A model generated the notes under the pieces. It had not been told where the DNA came from. It ran no database searches and saw nothing but the letters and a program-made list of their open reading frames with translations. 64,000 nt of DNA from an uncultured Oscillospiraceae bacterium (GTDB lineage Bacteria > Bacillota > Clostridia > Oscillospirales > Oscillospiraceae): contig CAKTOX010000004.1 in assembly GCA_934590355.1 (NCBI GenBank), positions 1-64,000 of the forward strand. Reading direction: 5' to 3'. This document shows positions 49,599 through 59,440 of this stretch, one piece after another. Position 1 is the stretch's first letter. The number at the start of each line of letters is the position of its first letter. Both the position numbers and the translations under genes were made by a program.

Positions 49599-50852
49599 TT
49601 ACAACTCCAAAAATATATCTGCTCCGAGATATCGAAGCTTCTGGTCGAAATGCTCGTAGCCCCGCATGATGTGCCCGCTGTCAACGACGAGGCTTTGCCC
49701 CTCGGCAGACAGCGCCGCTATTACCATTGCCGCCGCACCGCGCAGATCGCCCGCGTTCACAACGGCGCCCGTGAGCGTTCTCACTCCCCAAACCTCGGCA
49801 CATCTGCCCTCAACGGAAATATCCGCTCCGAAGCGGGCAAGCTCCCTTGTATGCCCGAAGCGCGAGTCAAACACATTCTCGACGAAATCCGTTTTACCTG
49901 ATGCTTTGAGCAGGGCAGCCATGAGAAGCGGCTGCATATCCGTCGGAAATTCGGGGTACGGCCCCGTTTCCACTCTGCCGACGCTGCCGAGCTTACCGTC
50001 GGAAATAAGCCGCAAGCTGCGGTTGGAGGCTATTATATCACATCCGGCCTGTTTTAGGAAGTGCTGTAAACGGTAAAAATGTCTGAAATCAACGCCGCGC
50101 AGCTCGATATCGCCGCCTGCCGCCGCGGCTGCGCACAAAAAAGTTGCCGCCGCTATTCTGTCGGGCATTATCCTGTGGCCGATATGACTGTCGGCGTCAA
50201 AGCCCGAGATCGTGATATTAGCCGTACCCGCGCCCGAGACATACGCCCCCGCCTTGCGCAGGTATTCCTGAAGATCCTCTATCTCCGGCTCGCGCGCAGC
50301 TCCGGTTATGACGGTCTCGCCCTCGGCGGCGCAGGCTGCAAGCATCGCGTTTTCGGTCGCGCCGACGCTCGGATACGGCAGAGCTATCCTCGCTCCCTTG
50401 AGCCTGTGCGCCCTGCAAACTATCTCGCAGCCGCATTCTTTCACCTCCGCGCCGAGTGCCTTCATTGCTGATATATGCATATCAATCGGTCTCGCTCCGA
50501 GCTTACAGCCGCCCGGCGCCGTGAGGTGCACCTCGCCGCAGCGCGCAAGCAGCGCTCCCATGAACAGCACCGACGATCGCATACATTCCATCATGCTGCG
50601 CGGGATAACATTTGAACTTATGCTGCGCGAGTCTATGTAAACGTCGTTAGCCTCCCGCACGGCGGTGCAGCCGAGCTGCCGCAAAATGCTCAGCGAAGCC
50701 TCGACATCGCTCAGGCACGGCACGTTCATCAGCTCTGTTTCCGTCGGGCATACGATCGAAGCCGCCAAAATCGGCAGGACCGCATTTTTCGAGCCCTGTA
50801 CAAAGCAAGCCCCCTCAAGGCGATTTCCTCCGTTAATATGCCATATTGCCAT
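49599..50852 (-). CDS. murA: UDP-N-acetylglucosamine 1-carboxyvinyltransferase MurA
   Basis: MurA adds enolpyruvate to UDP-GlcNAc, the first committed step of peptidoglycan synthesis. The 417 residues have the KNAVLPILAASI N-terminal motif (about 22) and the catalytic cysteine loop GGCKLGARPID (about 115), the fosfomycin target. The ribosome-binding site GCGAGG lies in the 3' arm of the hairpin at 50853-50903. It lies between murG and ftsQ. Confidence 0.96.
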   Translation of the reverse strand: MAIWHINGGNRLEGACFVQGSKNAVLPILAASIVCPTETELMNVPCLSDVEASLSILRQLGCTAVREANDVYIDSRSISSNVIPRSMMECMRSSVLFMGALLARCGEVHLTAPGGCKLGARPIDMHISAMKALGAEVKECGCEIVCRAHRLKGARIALPYPSVGATENAMLAACAAEGETVITGAAREPEIEDLQEYLRKAGAYVSGAGTANITISGFDADSHIGHRIMPDRIAAATFLCAAAAAGGDIELRGVDFRHFYRLQHFLKQAGCDIIASNRSLRLISDGKLGSVGRVETGPYPEFPTDMQPLLMAALLKASGKTDFVENVFDSRFGHTRELARFGADISVEGRCAEVWGVRTLTGAVVNAGDLRGAAAMVIAALSAEGQSLVVDSGHIMRGYEHFDQKLRYLGADIFLEL

Positions 50853-50903
50853 AAAAAAACCTCGCAGAAAGAACTAAGATCATGCCATTCTATGCCGCGA
50901 GGT
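50853..50903 (-). terminator. Terminator-like hairpin holding the murA ribosome-binding site
   Basis: ACCTCGC and GCGAGGT (minus strand, 50903-50897 and 50865-50859) pair perfectly, then TTTTTT and ATG follow. The loop of 31 bases is long and only weakly structured, so termination is less certain than at spoIVA. Confidence 0.5.
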
Positions 50904-50912
50904 CTGTTTGTG

Positions 50913-52037
50913 TTATTTACTTTCGCACAAGGAGAATATCCTGTCGCATATCATATCGGTCGCTTCCGGCATTGCAAGCTTTTCCATGGCAGCGGACATT
51001 TTTTCGCGCTCGGGTTCGGAGGAAAGTATCTTCTTGACTGCGTCCAGCAGCTCCTTCGGCTCAAACCAGCCCTCCTCAAAGATAAGTGCGCCTCCCGCGT
51101 CCTCAACCACCTTGGCGTTTTTAAACTGATGATTATTCGTGACGAACGGCGACGGGACGAATATCGTGGGCTTATGCATATATGTAAGCTCGGATATGGT
51201 CGAGGCTCCCGCTCGGCAAAGCACAAGGTCTGCCGCTGCCATCACGCGGGGCATATCGTAGATATACTCTCTGACATCCATGCCGTTTTTCTCGTAATCG
51301 GGCGCGGTTTTGCGAAGCTGAGTTACCATTTCCTCATAGCCCTCGCTTCCCGCGGAATGAATAAGCGTGAAGCCGGGGTCCTTGCCGGCAAGCTTAATAA
51401 AGCCGCACATAACGGCGTTCATATTTGCCGCTCCGAGCGAACCCCACACCGAAACCACAAGCGGCTTATCCATTGGTATGCCGAGCTCCGCCTTTGCCGC
51501 GTTTTTTGTATATCGGGCGAACTCACCGCGCACGGGAGTGCCCGTAACGACGGTTTTTTCGGGGTTTTTATAGTACTTCCTGCTGTCCTCAAAGCCAAGC
51601 ATTATCGTATCGACTATGCCGGAGAGCATTTTTGTGGTAAGCCCCGGGACTGCGTTACTCTCGTGCACGGCCGTGGGAATTCCGAGCAGTGAGGCAGCCT
51701 TTAAAACGGGAAAGCATACGTAGCCGCCCGTGCCGACGACAACGTCTGGCTTAAATCTCTTTATGATCTTTTTTGCTATTATGGTCGAGCGCACAAGATG
51801 CCACGCAGCGCTTATGTTGTGGAAAAGTCCGCCGAGAGTTTTTTCGCGGCTCAAGGCTCTGACTCTCACGGTTTCGATTTTATAGCCCGCACGTGGAACA
51901 AGGTCGGTTTCCATCTGTCCTTTTGCGCCTATGAACAGAAACTCACTGTCCGGCATAAGCTCTTTAATCCGACCCGCAACCGCAAGCGCCGGATTTATAT
52001 GCCCGGCAGTACCGCCGCAGGCAAATACTATTCTCAT
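50913..52037 (-). CDS. murG: Lipid II synthase MurG
   Basis: MurG transfers GlcNAc to lipid I, giving lipid II. The 374 residues have GGTAGHINPALAVA (about 8), a GT-B donor site with GS-type loop (SVWGSLGAANMN, about 188), RAGASTISE (about 275) and PSPFVTNNHQ (about 296). It starts 13 bases after ftsW ends. Confidence 0.96.
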   Translation of the reverse strand: MRIVFACGGTAGHINPALAVAGRIKELMPDSEFLFIGAKGQMETDLVPRAGYKIETVRVRALSREKTLGGLFHNISAAWHLVRSTIIAKKIIKRFKPDVVVGTGGYVCFPVLKAASLLGIPTAVHESNAVPGLTTKMLSGIVDTIMLGFEDSRKYYKNPEKTVVTGTPVRGEFARYTKNAAKAELGIPMDKPLVVSVWGSLGAANMNAVMCGFIKLAGKDPGFTLIHSAGSEGYEEMVTQLRKTAPDYEKNGMDVREYIYDMPRVMAAADLVLCRAGASTISELTYMHKPTIFVPSPFVTNNHQFKNAKVVEDAGGALIFEEGWFEPKELLDAVKKILSSEPEREKMSAAMEKLAMPEATDMICDRIFSLCESK

Positions 52038-52050
52038 ATCTTACCCTCCG

Positions 52051-53214
52051 TCACCCGCGGTATCCTGCGGGTATGTCTCTTGAAATGCTCAGCACTATCC
52101 CCATTTCTGCCATCTGCATCAAAAGCGCCGTGCCTCCGTAGCTGAAAAACGGCAGCGATATTCCCGTGCACGGCACAAGATTGGTAACGACGGCAACATT
52201 TAAAATCACCTGCACGGCCAGCAGCGTCGTTATTCCTGCGCAAACAAGAAAGCTGTATCTGTCGGCAGCATGCATGGCTATTCGGTAGCCGCGAATAATC
52301 AGCATTGCAAAAAGCATCAGTATAAGCAGCGCGCCTATAAAGCCAAGCTCCTCACAAACCACGGAAAATATGAAGTCATTATGCTCCTCGGGCAGATACA
52401 GGTACTTCTGTCTGCTTTGACCGAGGCCGAGCCCCGTAAGCCCTCCGGAGCCTATGGAATAAAGCGACTGAACTATCTGATAGCCCTCGTCCGAGGTCGA
52501 GGCAAAGGGGTCGCGCCACGTGCTTATGCGTGTTGAAGCATACGGAAACAGCGTCAGAAGTACGGCTATGCCGCCGCCCGCCGCCAATGCCGCGGATATA
52601 AACCATATAAGCCGCGCTCCGCCCAGAAAGAGCATAACTCCGCCTATTGCGATAATTATTATTGATGCGGAAAAGTGCGGCTCCAAAACAAGCAGAGCGA
52701 CTATAACGGCAAGAATTGCAGCAAACGGCAGTATCCCATAGCGAAAGCTCTTCATTTTGCCCCTGTTGCGGCAGATAAGCACCGAAAAGGCTAAGATAAT
52801 CCCGATCTTAGCTATCTCCGAGGGCTGCACGGTGAATAGTCCGAAGCCTATCCAGCGCCTTGCTCCGTTTGCGTTAACGCCGATTATGGGCACAAGTGCA
52901 AGCAGCACTATCGCCGCTATGAGCACAGGAACGGAAAACCGCTTATAAAATCCCACCGGCAGACGCGAGCACAGGAGCATCGCGCCGACTCCGAGCCCCG
53001 CAAAAACAAACTGCCTTACAAAATAGTACGTCGGGTCTCCCTTTGTCACTCCACCGGGATCGTAATACGCCCTGGCAAAGCTCGAAGAGAGTACCATCGT
53101 GACTCCGATAATGAGAAGTATCATGACAAGCGCGAGGAATGAAATATCCATCCCCGCGCGCTTTGCCGTATCCTTCGTTTCCCTTATTTCGAGCTCGGCG
53201 CCGCCGTACCGCAT
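52051..53214 (-). CDS. ftsW: SEDS glycosyltransferase FtsW
   Basis: FtsW polymerises septal glycan strands together with a class B PBP. The 387-residue protein has ten predicted membrane helices and SEDS motifs: NANGARRWIGFG with PSEIAKIG (about 110-130), GG-LTGLGLGQSRQKYLYLPEEHNDFIF (about 255) and the C-terminal TGISLPFFSYGGTALL (about 350). Between mraY and murG. Confidence 0.94.
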   Translation of the reverse strand: MRYGGAELEIRETKDTAKRAGMDISFLALVMILLIIGVTMVLSSSFARAYYDPGGVTKGDPTYYFVRQFVFAGLGVGAMLLCSRLPVGFYKRFSVPVLIAAIVLLALVPIIGVNANGARRWIGFGLFTVQPSEIAKIGIILAFSVLICRNRGKMKSFRYGILPFAAILAVIVALLVLEPHFSASIIIIAIGGVMLFLGGARLIWFISAALAAGGGIAVLLTLFPYASTRISTWRDPFASTSDEGYQIVQSLYSIGSGGLTGLGLGQSRQKYLYLPEEHNDFIFSVVCEELGFIGALLILMLFAMLIIRGYRIAMHAADRYSFLVCAGITTLLAVQVILNVAVVTNLVPCTGISLPFFSYGGTALLMQMAEMGIVLSISRDIPAGYRG

Positions 53215-53231
53215 AGGCTTCTCCTCCGTTA

Positions 53232-54245
53232 TCAGAGCTGGAAACGATTATATATGCCTATGAATGAAATTATTGCAAAAACAAGGGAGATGGACGTAAA
53301 AAGTATGAAAAGTTCTTTTTCCTTCCACTTCTTGCCCGTCCAGCCGCCCATTTCAAGGTGATGATGAAACGGAGCCATCTTGAAAACGCGCTTGCCGTGG
53401 CTGATCTTGAAGTAAGTCACCTGAATAATATCGGAAAGTGTTTCAATTATATAGACTATACCAAGGGTCACGAGAATGAGCGGCATATCGTACGCAAATG
53501 CAAGTGCCGCTATCGCTCCGCCGAGAAACAGCGAGCCTGTGTCGCCCATAAATACCTTTGCGGGGTTAAAGTTATACACGAGAAAACCCATAAGGCCGCC
53601 GAGAAGCGCGGATGCAAATATCCCCAGCGCGAGATATTTTTCGCCCCAGAGGAAGGTCACGGCGACGAAAAACAGGCACACGGGGAGCGATGTTCCGCTT
53701 GAAAGTCCGTCAACCCCATCGGTAATATTAACCGCATTGACCGTTCCGACAATGATAAACGCCGCGAGGATAAAATACAGAACCTCCGGAATATGCACTT
53801 CGACGTTCCAGAACGGGATATACAGCCGTGTTGAAATATATCCCATTTTGCGCAGCAGGAGCACGAAAACAAGCGCAGCCACGAGCTGGAGCAGAAACTT
53901 TGCCTTTGCGCTCAGACCGAGATTCTGCTTCTTTCGCAGCTTCTCCCAGTCGTCCAAAAAGCCGATTGCACCGAAAACAAGCGCAAACAGCAGGACGAAT
54001 ATATGTGTATAGTCGCCGTTTCTCATAGATTCAAAGCCTACGGTGAGGCAGACTATTATGCAGGCGCTTATGAATATCACGCCGCCCATTGTCGGAGTAC
54101 CTGCCTTGGCCATATGCCAGGCAGGGCCGTTTTGCTTGATTTCCTGACCTGCTTTTATCTTCACGAGCCAAGGTACATAAAATTTTCCCACTACCACTGC
54201 GATAATAAACGCAAGTACCAGTGCAAGCGTCAGCTTCAGAGTCAT
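53232..54245 (-). CDS. mraY: Phospho-N-acetylmuramoyl-pentapeptide transferase MraY
   Basis: MraY makes lipid I from UDP-MurNAc-pentapeptide and undecaprenyl phosphate. The 337 residues have about ten membrane helices, GTPTMGGVIFI (about 50), the catalytic aspartates in GFLDDWEKL (about 96) and NITDGVDGLSSG (about 172), and the MAPFHHHLEMGGW loop (about 290). It overlaps murE by four bases. Confidence 0.97.
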   Translation of the reverse strand: MTLKLTLALVLAFIIAVVVGKFYVPWLVKIKAGQEIKQNGPAWHMAKAGTPTMGGVIFISACIIVCLTVGFESMRNGDYTHIFVLLFALVFGAIGFLDDWEKLRKKQNLGLSAKAKFLLQLVAALVFVLLLRKMGYISTRLYIPFWNVEVHIPEVLYFILAAFIIVGTVNAVNITDGVDGLSSGTSLPVCLFFVAVTFLWGEKYLALGIFASALLGGLMGFLVYNFNPAKVFMGDTGSLFLGGAIAALAFAYDMPLILVTLGIVYIIETLSDIIQVTYFKISHGKRVFKMAPFHHHLEMGGWTGKKWKEKELFILFTSISLVFAIISFIGIYNRFQL

Positions 54246-55696
54246 TTTTTATTCCTCATCTCTATGTGTTCTGCGACTATCTCGCGTTCGTCCATGTGAT
54301 GCTTTTCATGTCCTACGACCTGATAGTCCTCATGGCCTTTGCCGGCAAGCAATATTACATCATTCGGCCTATGGTTGTCAATCGCCCATTTTATCGCCTC
54401 AACTCGGTCGCATATCGCGATATGCGGTGTGTTTCTGCCTTCAAGACCGCAAAGGATTTCGTCTATTATAGCCTGCGGCTCCTCCGTGCGGGGGTTATCG
54501 CTCGTAACGATGACAAAATCTGCATTATCAGCGGCAATACCACCCATTATCGGGCGCTTAGTCCTGTCACGGTCGCCTCCGCAGCCGAAAAGAACGACTA
54601 CACGCTCCTTTGTGACTACTTTGAGCGCTTTAAGAGCGTTTTCAAGCGCGTCGGGCGTGTGGGCATAGTCAATGAGAATGGTGTAGTCTCCGTCAGTCGG
54701 CACGATCTCCATTCTGCCCTTTACTCCGTGTGCGCTCTTCATCGCCTCGGCGCAGTCTGCAAGGCTTACGCCGAGGGCAAGCCCGATGGCAATCGTGTTA
54801 AGCGCGTTGTAAACGGAGAATTTCCCGGGTATCGCAAGCCTTACATCGGCGCTCTCCCCTTTAAACTGCGCATGAAATTCAACGGCGCTCGGCATGAACT
54901 TAATGCTGCTTGCAGTAAGCTCCGCCTCTTTGCCGTCTGCCGAGTAACGGAGAAGCTTACACTCGGCATCCTTCATCATGACGCCCGACCACGCATCATC
55001 GGCGTTTATGCAGCCGACACCGCACACGGTAAACAGCTTTGACTTTGCCTCGGCGTAAGCCTGCATGGTATGGTGGAAATCCAAGTGATCCTGCGTGAGA
55101 TTCGTGAAGGCGCCGACGGCAAAGTGTATACCTGCAACGCGGTTCAAAACGAGAGAATGCGACGACACCTCCATCACGACGTGAGTGCAGCCCGCATCGG
55201 CCATTTCACGGAAAAGCCGCTGGAGCTCGAAGCTCTCGGGAGTCGTGCGCTCGGTATGGATAAACTCATCGCCTATCATATTTCCGTTCGTGCCGACAAG
55301 ACCGACATTCGCTCCGAGCGTATGCTCAAGCAAGTGCTTCAAAAGATAGGTCGTGGTGGTCTTGCCGTTTGTGCCGGTTATGCCGATGACCTTCATGGAC
55401 TCGGCAGGTGCGCCGAAATAATTTTTACTCATGATGGCAAGGGCATAGCGGCAGTCCTCAACGAGAACATACGGAATATCCTCCTGCGGCTCTCTGTCGC
55501 ATATTATGACGGCGGCACCGTTAGCGATGGCGGAAGGAATAAACTTATAGCCGTCCGTCTCAAAGCCTGAGATCGCGACAAATGCATCACCCTGCTTTGT
55601 CTTCCTCGAATCGTAGCTAATCCCGCTCACATCAAGATCAGGGTCTGCTTCGAGCCGCACAATATTTATATCTTCTGTTAGCCGTGACAGTTTCAT
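54242..55696 (-). CDS. murE: UDP-MurNAc-tripeptide synthetase MurE, meso-diaminopimelate type
   Basis: MurE adds the third residue of the stem peptide. The 484-residue protein has the ATP loop GTNGKTTTTYLL (about 109), LDFHHTM (about 207) and the substrate motif DNPRTEEPQ (about 410). DNPR is the diaminopimelate signature (lysine enzymes differ), which agrees with the intact dapA. The C-terminal domain is complete. Between the PBP gene and mraY. Confidence 0.96.
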   Translation of the reverse strand: MKLSRLTEDINIVRLEADPDLDVSGISYDSRKTKQGDAFVAISGFETDGYKFIPSAIANGAAVIICDREPQEDIPYVLVEDCRYALAIMSKNYFGAPAESMKVIGITGTNGKTTTTYLLKHLLEHTLGANVGLVGTNGNMIGDEFIHTERTTPESFELQRLFREMADAGCTHVVMEVSSHSLVLNRVAGIHFAVGAFTNLTQDHLDFHHTMQAYAEAKSKLFTVCGVGCINADDAWSGVMMKDAECKLLRYSADGKEAELTASSIKFMPSAVEFHAQFKGESADVRLAIPGKFSVYNALNTIAIGLALGVSLADCAEAMKSAHGVKGRMEIVPTDGDYTILIDYAHTPDALENALKALKVVTKERVVVLFGCGGDRDRTKRPIMGGIAADNADFVIVTSDNPRTEEPQAIIDEILCGLEGRNTPHIAICDRVEAIKWAIDNHRPNDVILLAGKGHEDYQVVGHEKHHMDEREIVAEHIEMRNKK

Positions 55697-55714
55697 TCGT
55701 TTAACCTCGTTTTT

Positions 55715-58042
55715 TCAGTATCTGCCGAGCATCTTTTCATCGTCGGAAAGCAGCGTCACCTCGATAACTGTGCCGTGCTTTACGTAAGCACCGGCATCGA
55801 TGCTCTGTGAATGTATTCGTTGGGAAGCGGCGTCGGTTATTGCCGTGCTGCTTTTTATAAAAAGTCCGTAGCCGCTCAAAAGCCGAGCAGCCTCGGCATA
55901 GCTCATGCCGTCAAGCCGCGGCATCGTTTCAAGCTCCGCAGACGGGCTTGCGCCGGCATAGACGATCACCGTGCTCCCGTCGGCAATAACGGCATTTGCA
56001 GCCGGAAGCTGCGCCGTCACGCTCACTCCCTCGCCTATGACGCGGCAGGCAAAGCCGCCCTCGGAGAGTTTTTGCTTTGCATCCTCGAGCAAAAGCCCTT
56101 TGACAGAGGGCACAGTCTTATCCGCTGCGCGGGCCGACTCATCGTCATATTGCGGCTCGATGCCCATATACGGCAGAATATCCGCAAACATCTTGCCGAC
56201 CGTGGGCGCTGCCATCTGTCCGCCCGACACATAAACTCCCGAATCGGGTCCGGGCGAATCGAGCAGAACGAGTATCGCTATCTGCGGATCGTCCGCCGGA
56301 GCAAAGCCTATAAAGGACACGATGTATTCCTTCTTGCCCGTTTGAGCCTCATAGCTGACCTTTTCCGACGTGCCGGTCTTGCCGCCTATGCGGTATCCCG
56401 CAACGGCAGCATTTCTGCCGGTACCCTCGTTCGGATCACCGACGACCTGCTCAAGAATATTGCAGACAGTCTTGCTCGTTTCCCCGCTTATGACCCTGCG
56501 GACAACTTTTGGCATATTATTATACACCGTTTTACCGTCGGAGTCCAGTAAACTTTCTACGACGTACGGCTGCATGAGATATCCGCCGTTAACGCAGGCG
56601 CTCACAGCTGTTATGAGCTGAAGCGGCGTTATCGTAAAGGTTTGCCCGAATGAAGCCGCGGCAAGCTGAGATTTATTCTTCTCGCTGTAAAATGTGTCCT
56701 CATTCCACCATATGCTCCCGCTCTCGCCGCCGAGGTCAATGCCCGTCTTGGCTGTGAGCTGCTCGGAACGGTTTCCCGTAAGCGTGAGGAAGCCGAATGC
56801 ATCACAGTATTTATAAAATGTCTGCGCTCCCACGCGCATACCTATATTGACGAAAGCGGCATTGCATGAGTGCTGCACCGCCTGCGTGAGGCTTTGCGAG
56901 CCGTGTCCCGTGGTTTTCCAGCACCTTACGGGACTTGTTCTGCCCGGCACCTGTATGCTTCCGCCGCAGAAAAAGCTGTCGGAAAGCCCCACCTTGCCCT
57001 CTTCAAGCGCCATGGACAGCGTTATTATCTTGAATGTAGAGCCGGGCTCGTAGGTGTCCGATAGCATTTTGTTTCGCCACTGAAGCCGCTGGGCATCGGC
57101 AAGAAGCTGATTTTTTTCTTCCTCACCTTGTGCCTCGTCGATAGCACTTTTTGCTTCGTCGCTTACGTCGAGAAAATTGTTGAGGTCATAGCCTCCGATA
57201 GACGCCATCGCGAGTATCTTCCCTGTATTAACGTCCATCGCTATTGCGCCCGCGCCGTTTCGGATATCGTAATCCTCAACTGCCTGATACAGCGACTTTT
57301 CAATATAATACTGTATCGTCATGTCTATGGTCGTTACGAGGTCAAGGCCGTTTTCCGCGCCCTCATAGCCCTCATAGCGCTCAAAAAGCAGGTCCGTGCC
57401 ATAGGCGTTGGTTGCGCGCATATATCTCCCCGCCTTGCCGCATAGGGCGGAATTATACTGTGCCTCCACTCCGTCAAGCCCGAAATTATCCGTCCCCACA
57501 AAGCCGATGACATGGCAGGCAAGCGATGAATGGGGATAATATCGCTTCGTATCATTCTCAAGACGGACACCCTTGAGCGAGTGTTCTTTTTTAAATTCAC
57601 GCACCTTATCGGCAGTTTCTTTCTCGACCTTTTTGGCAAGTGTAACATACCATGAGCCGCTGTTTTCGGTTTTCTTTAGAATATCCTCGCGGTCAAGGCC
57701 GAGTATTTCGGAAAGACCGTCGGCGATCAGCTTAGGGTCTTCCTTGTACATTTCTATCTCCGCCGGACTGAGATATACGTTTTCGACATTTGCGCTCATT
57801 GCGAGAATGTTCATGTTGCAGTCATATATGGTACCGCGCTGAGCCGAGCTGCCTGTCTCGCGCAGCTGTTGGCTTATTGCAAGCTGCTCATACTTATCGT
57901 GGTCTTTTATCTGAAGCACATAGAGCCTTGCAGCAAGCACCAGAAAAGAAACTATGCCGCACACTGCCATTAAGAATAGTGTGCGGCGAAGCATGGTTCT
58001 GTTAATACTGCTGCTCAAATTTTTGTTAACGGATCTGCGCAT
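55715..58042 (-). CDS. Class B penicillin-binding protein with PASTA domains (PbpB/SpoVD type)
   Basis: The transpeptidase crosslinks septal or cortex peptidoglycan. The 775 residues begin with a membrane helix (about 20-40), a dimerisation domain, and the catalytic motifs STFK (about 338, nucleophile Ser), SCN (about 388) and KTGT (about 555). Two PASTA domains end the protein (about 640-695 and 705-765). Position after ftsL is that of PbpB; SpoVD, the sporulation paralogue, has the same layout and cannot be told apart here. Confidence 0.92.
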   Translation of the reverse strand: MRRSVNKNLSSSINRTMLRRTLFLMAVCGIVSFLVLAARLYVLQIKDHDKYEQLAISQQLRETGSSAQRGTIYDCNMNILAMSANVENVYLSPAEIEMYKEDPKLIADGLSEILGLDREDILKKTENSGSWYVTLAKKVEKETADKVREFKKEHSLKGVRLENDTKRYYPHSSLACHVIGFVGTDNFGLDGVEAQYNSALCGKAGRYMRATNAYGTDLLFERYEGYEGAENGLDLVTTIDMTIQYYIEKSLYQAVEDYDIRNGAGAIAMDVNTGKILAMASIGGYDLNNFLDVSDEAKSAIDEAQGEEEKNQLLADAQRLQWRNKMLSDTYEPGSTFKIITLSMALEEGKVGLSDSFFCGGSIQVPGRTSPVRCWKTTGHGSQSLTQAVQHSCNAAFVNIGMRVGAQTFYKYCDAFGFLTLTGNRSEQLTAKTGIDLGGESGSIWWNEDTFYSEKNKSQLAAASFGQTFTITPLQLITAVSACVNGGYLMQPYVVESLLDSDGKTVYNNMPKVVRRVISGETSKTVCNILEQVVGDPNEGTGRNAAVAGYRIGGKTGTSEKVSYEAQTGKKEYIVSFIGFAPADDPQIAILVLLDSPGPDSGVYVSGGQMAAPTVGKMFADILPYMGIEPQYDDESARAADKTVPSVKGLLLEDAKQKLSEGGFACRVIGEGVSVTAQLPAANAVIADGSTVIVYAGASPSAELETMPRLDGMSYAEAARLLSGYGLFIKSSTAITDAASQRIHSQSIDAGAYVKHGTVIEVTLLSDDEKMLGRY

Positions 58043-58106
58043 AGCTGCTCCTTCGCAATATATATTGGTAAATACTATATTGCAGTAAATAAAATTATGC
58101 AGCTTA

Positions 58107-58493
58107 TCACTTATTAAGGCTCAGCGCTTTATCCTGTGTTTCGACTTCTATCTTTTCGGGCACTATTTGAGCAATGCTCAGCATTCCCAGTTCGTTTTTC
58201 GCGTATTTCTCAAGCTCCGGCATATTAACGGCAGATTCGTATTGAACTGCGAGATGACGGTTTTCCTCGCGCAGCTCTTGAAGTTCGGTTCTGAGCTCAA
58301 GGTTCACATCGTTTTGCCGTATAAGCTCCACCCGCTCGAGCAGCGAGAATATAAGCAGCGCCGCGCTCACTCCTGCAAGGATAAACAGCACCGTCGCCGT
58401 TATGAGCCTTTGAAAGCCTGCCGATGTTTTTTCGCGCTTATCGTGCCGCTTAATTTTACCGCCGTATTCGCATTGTGAGCCGAGTCTTGCCAT
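58107..58493 (-). CDS. ftsL: FtsL-type septum protein
   Basis: This 128-residue bitopic protein has a basic N-terminal tail, one membrane helix (ATVLFILAGVSAALLIFSLL, about 30-50) and a coiled coil (about 52-95) with an ELGM ending, the FtsL/DivIC pattern. The ATG at 58493 fits its place between rsmH and the PBP gene; sequence similarity alone is weak, as usual in FtsL. Confidence 0.75.
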   Translation of the reverse strand: MARLGSQCEYGGKIKRHDKREKTSAGFQRLITATVLFILAGVSAALLIFSLLERVELIRQNDVNLELRTELQELREENRHLAVQYESAVNMPELEKYAKNELGMLSIAQIVPEKIEVETQDKALSLNK

Positions 58494-58500
58494 AATGAGC

Positions 58501-59439
58501 CTACACCTTCTCCGCAACGCGCAGCTTTGCGCTTCTGGCGCGCGGGTTTTCGTTCAGCTCATCCTCGCCCGGTACTATCGGTTTTCTGTGTACGCTTTTT
58601 AATGTCTGTTTAAAGCCGCAGACGCATATGGGCGCTTCACGCGGACAGGTGCATCCGTTTTCGCGCGCGGCAATTCCGGTCTTGACTATGCGGTCCTCAA
58701 GCGAATGGAAGCTGATAACGCACAGTCTGCCATGGGGCTTGAGCTTGTCCGGTGCTGTTTTCATCATCTGATCCACTGCGCCGAGCTCATCGTTAACAGC
58801 GATCCTTATAGCCTGAAAGCTGCGCTTTGCGGGGTGCTGCTTTTCACGAAGAGCGGCTGCCGGCATTGCGCTTCTTATTATATCTACAAGCTCAAGCGTC
58901 GTTTCTATGGGCTTTTCGGCACGGCGCTCGACAATTCTCGACGCGATCCTGCGCGCATAACGCTCCTCGCCGAAATCGCGCAGTATTCTCACGAGCTCGG
59001 CTTCGTCCCAATCGTTTACGACGCTCCAAGCCGTCAGCGCACTTGTATTATCCATTCTCATGTCAAGCGGCGCGTCGTTCATATACGAAAAGCCGCGCTC
59101 GGATTCGTCAAGCTGCGGCGACGATACGCCAAGGTCAAACAGCATACCGTCAACTGCGTCAATGCCCAGCTCATCGAGGATCTGCGCAACATCGCAGAAG
59201 TTCCCGTGAACCAGTGTCATCTTGTCGGAATAAGCCTTGAGCCTTTCTCCGGTACGGCGTATGGCGCTCTCGTCGCGGTCTATGCCGATAAGCCGTCCCG
59301 TCGTGAGGCGCTTTAATATCTGCTCGGAATGACCTCCGAGACCGAGTGTGCCGTCTACGTATATTCCGTCGGGCTTAATATTCAGATTTTCGATGCACTC
59401 CTCGAGCAGCACCGAAATATGTATAGGTTCCTGAGACAT
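58501..59439 (-). CDS. rsmH: 16S rRNA (cytosine(1402)-N4)-methyltransferase RsmH
   Basis: RsmH methylates C1402 of 16S rRNA. The 312 residues show the SAM-binding DGTLGLGGHSEQIL (about 29), FDLGVSSPQLDESERGFSYM (about 100), RIAVNDELGAVDQ (about 210) and the FHSLEDRIVK block (about 245). One base separates it from mraZ. Confidence 0.97.
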   Translation of the reverse strand: MSQEPIHISVLLEECIENLNIKPDGIYVDGTLGLGGHSEQILKRLTTGRLIGIDRDESAIRRTGERLKAYSDKMTLVHGNFCDVAQILDELGIDAVDGMLFDLGVSSPQLDESERGFSYMNDAPLDMRMDNTSALTAWSVVNDWDEAELVRILRDFGEERYARRIASRIVERRAEKPIETTLELVDIIRSAMPAAALREKQHPAKRSFQAIRIAVNDELGAVDQMMKTAPDKLKPHGRLCVISFHSLEDRIVKTGIAARENGCTCPREAPICVCGFKQTLKSVHRKPIVPGEDELNENPRARSAKLRVAEKV

Positions 59440-59440
59440 A

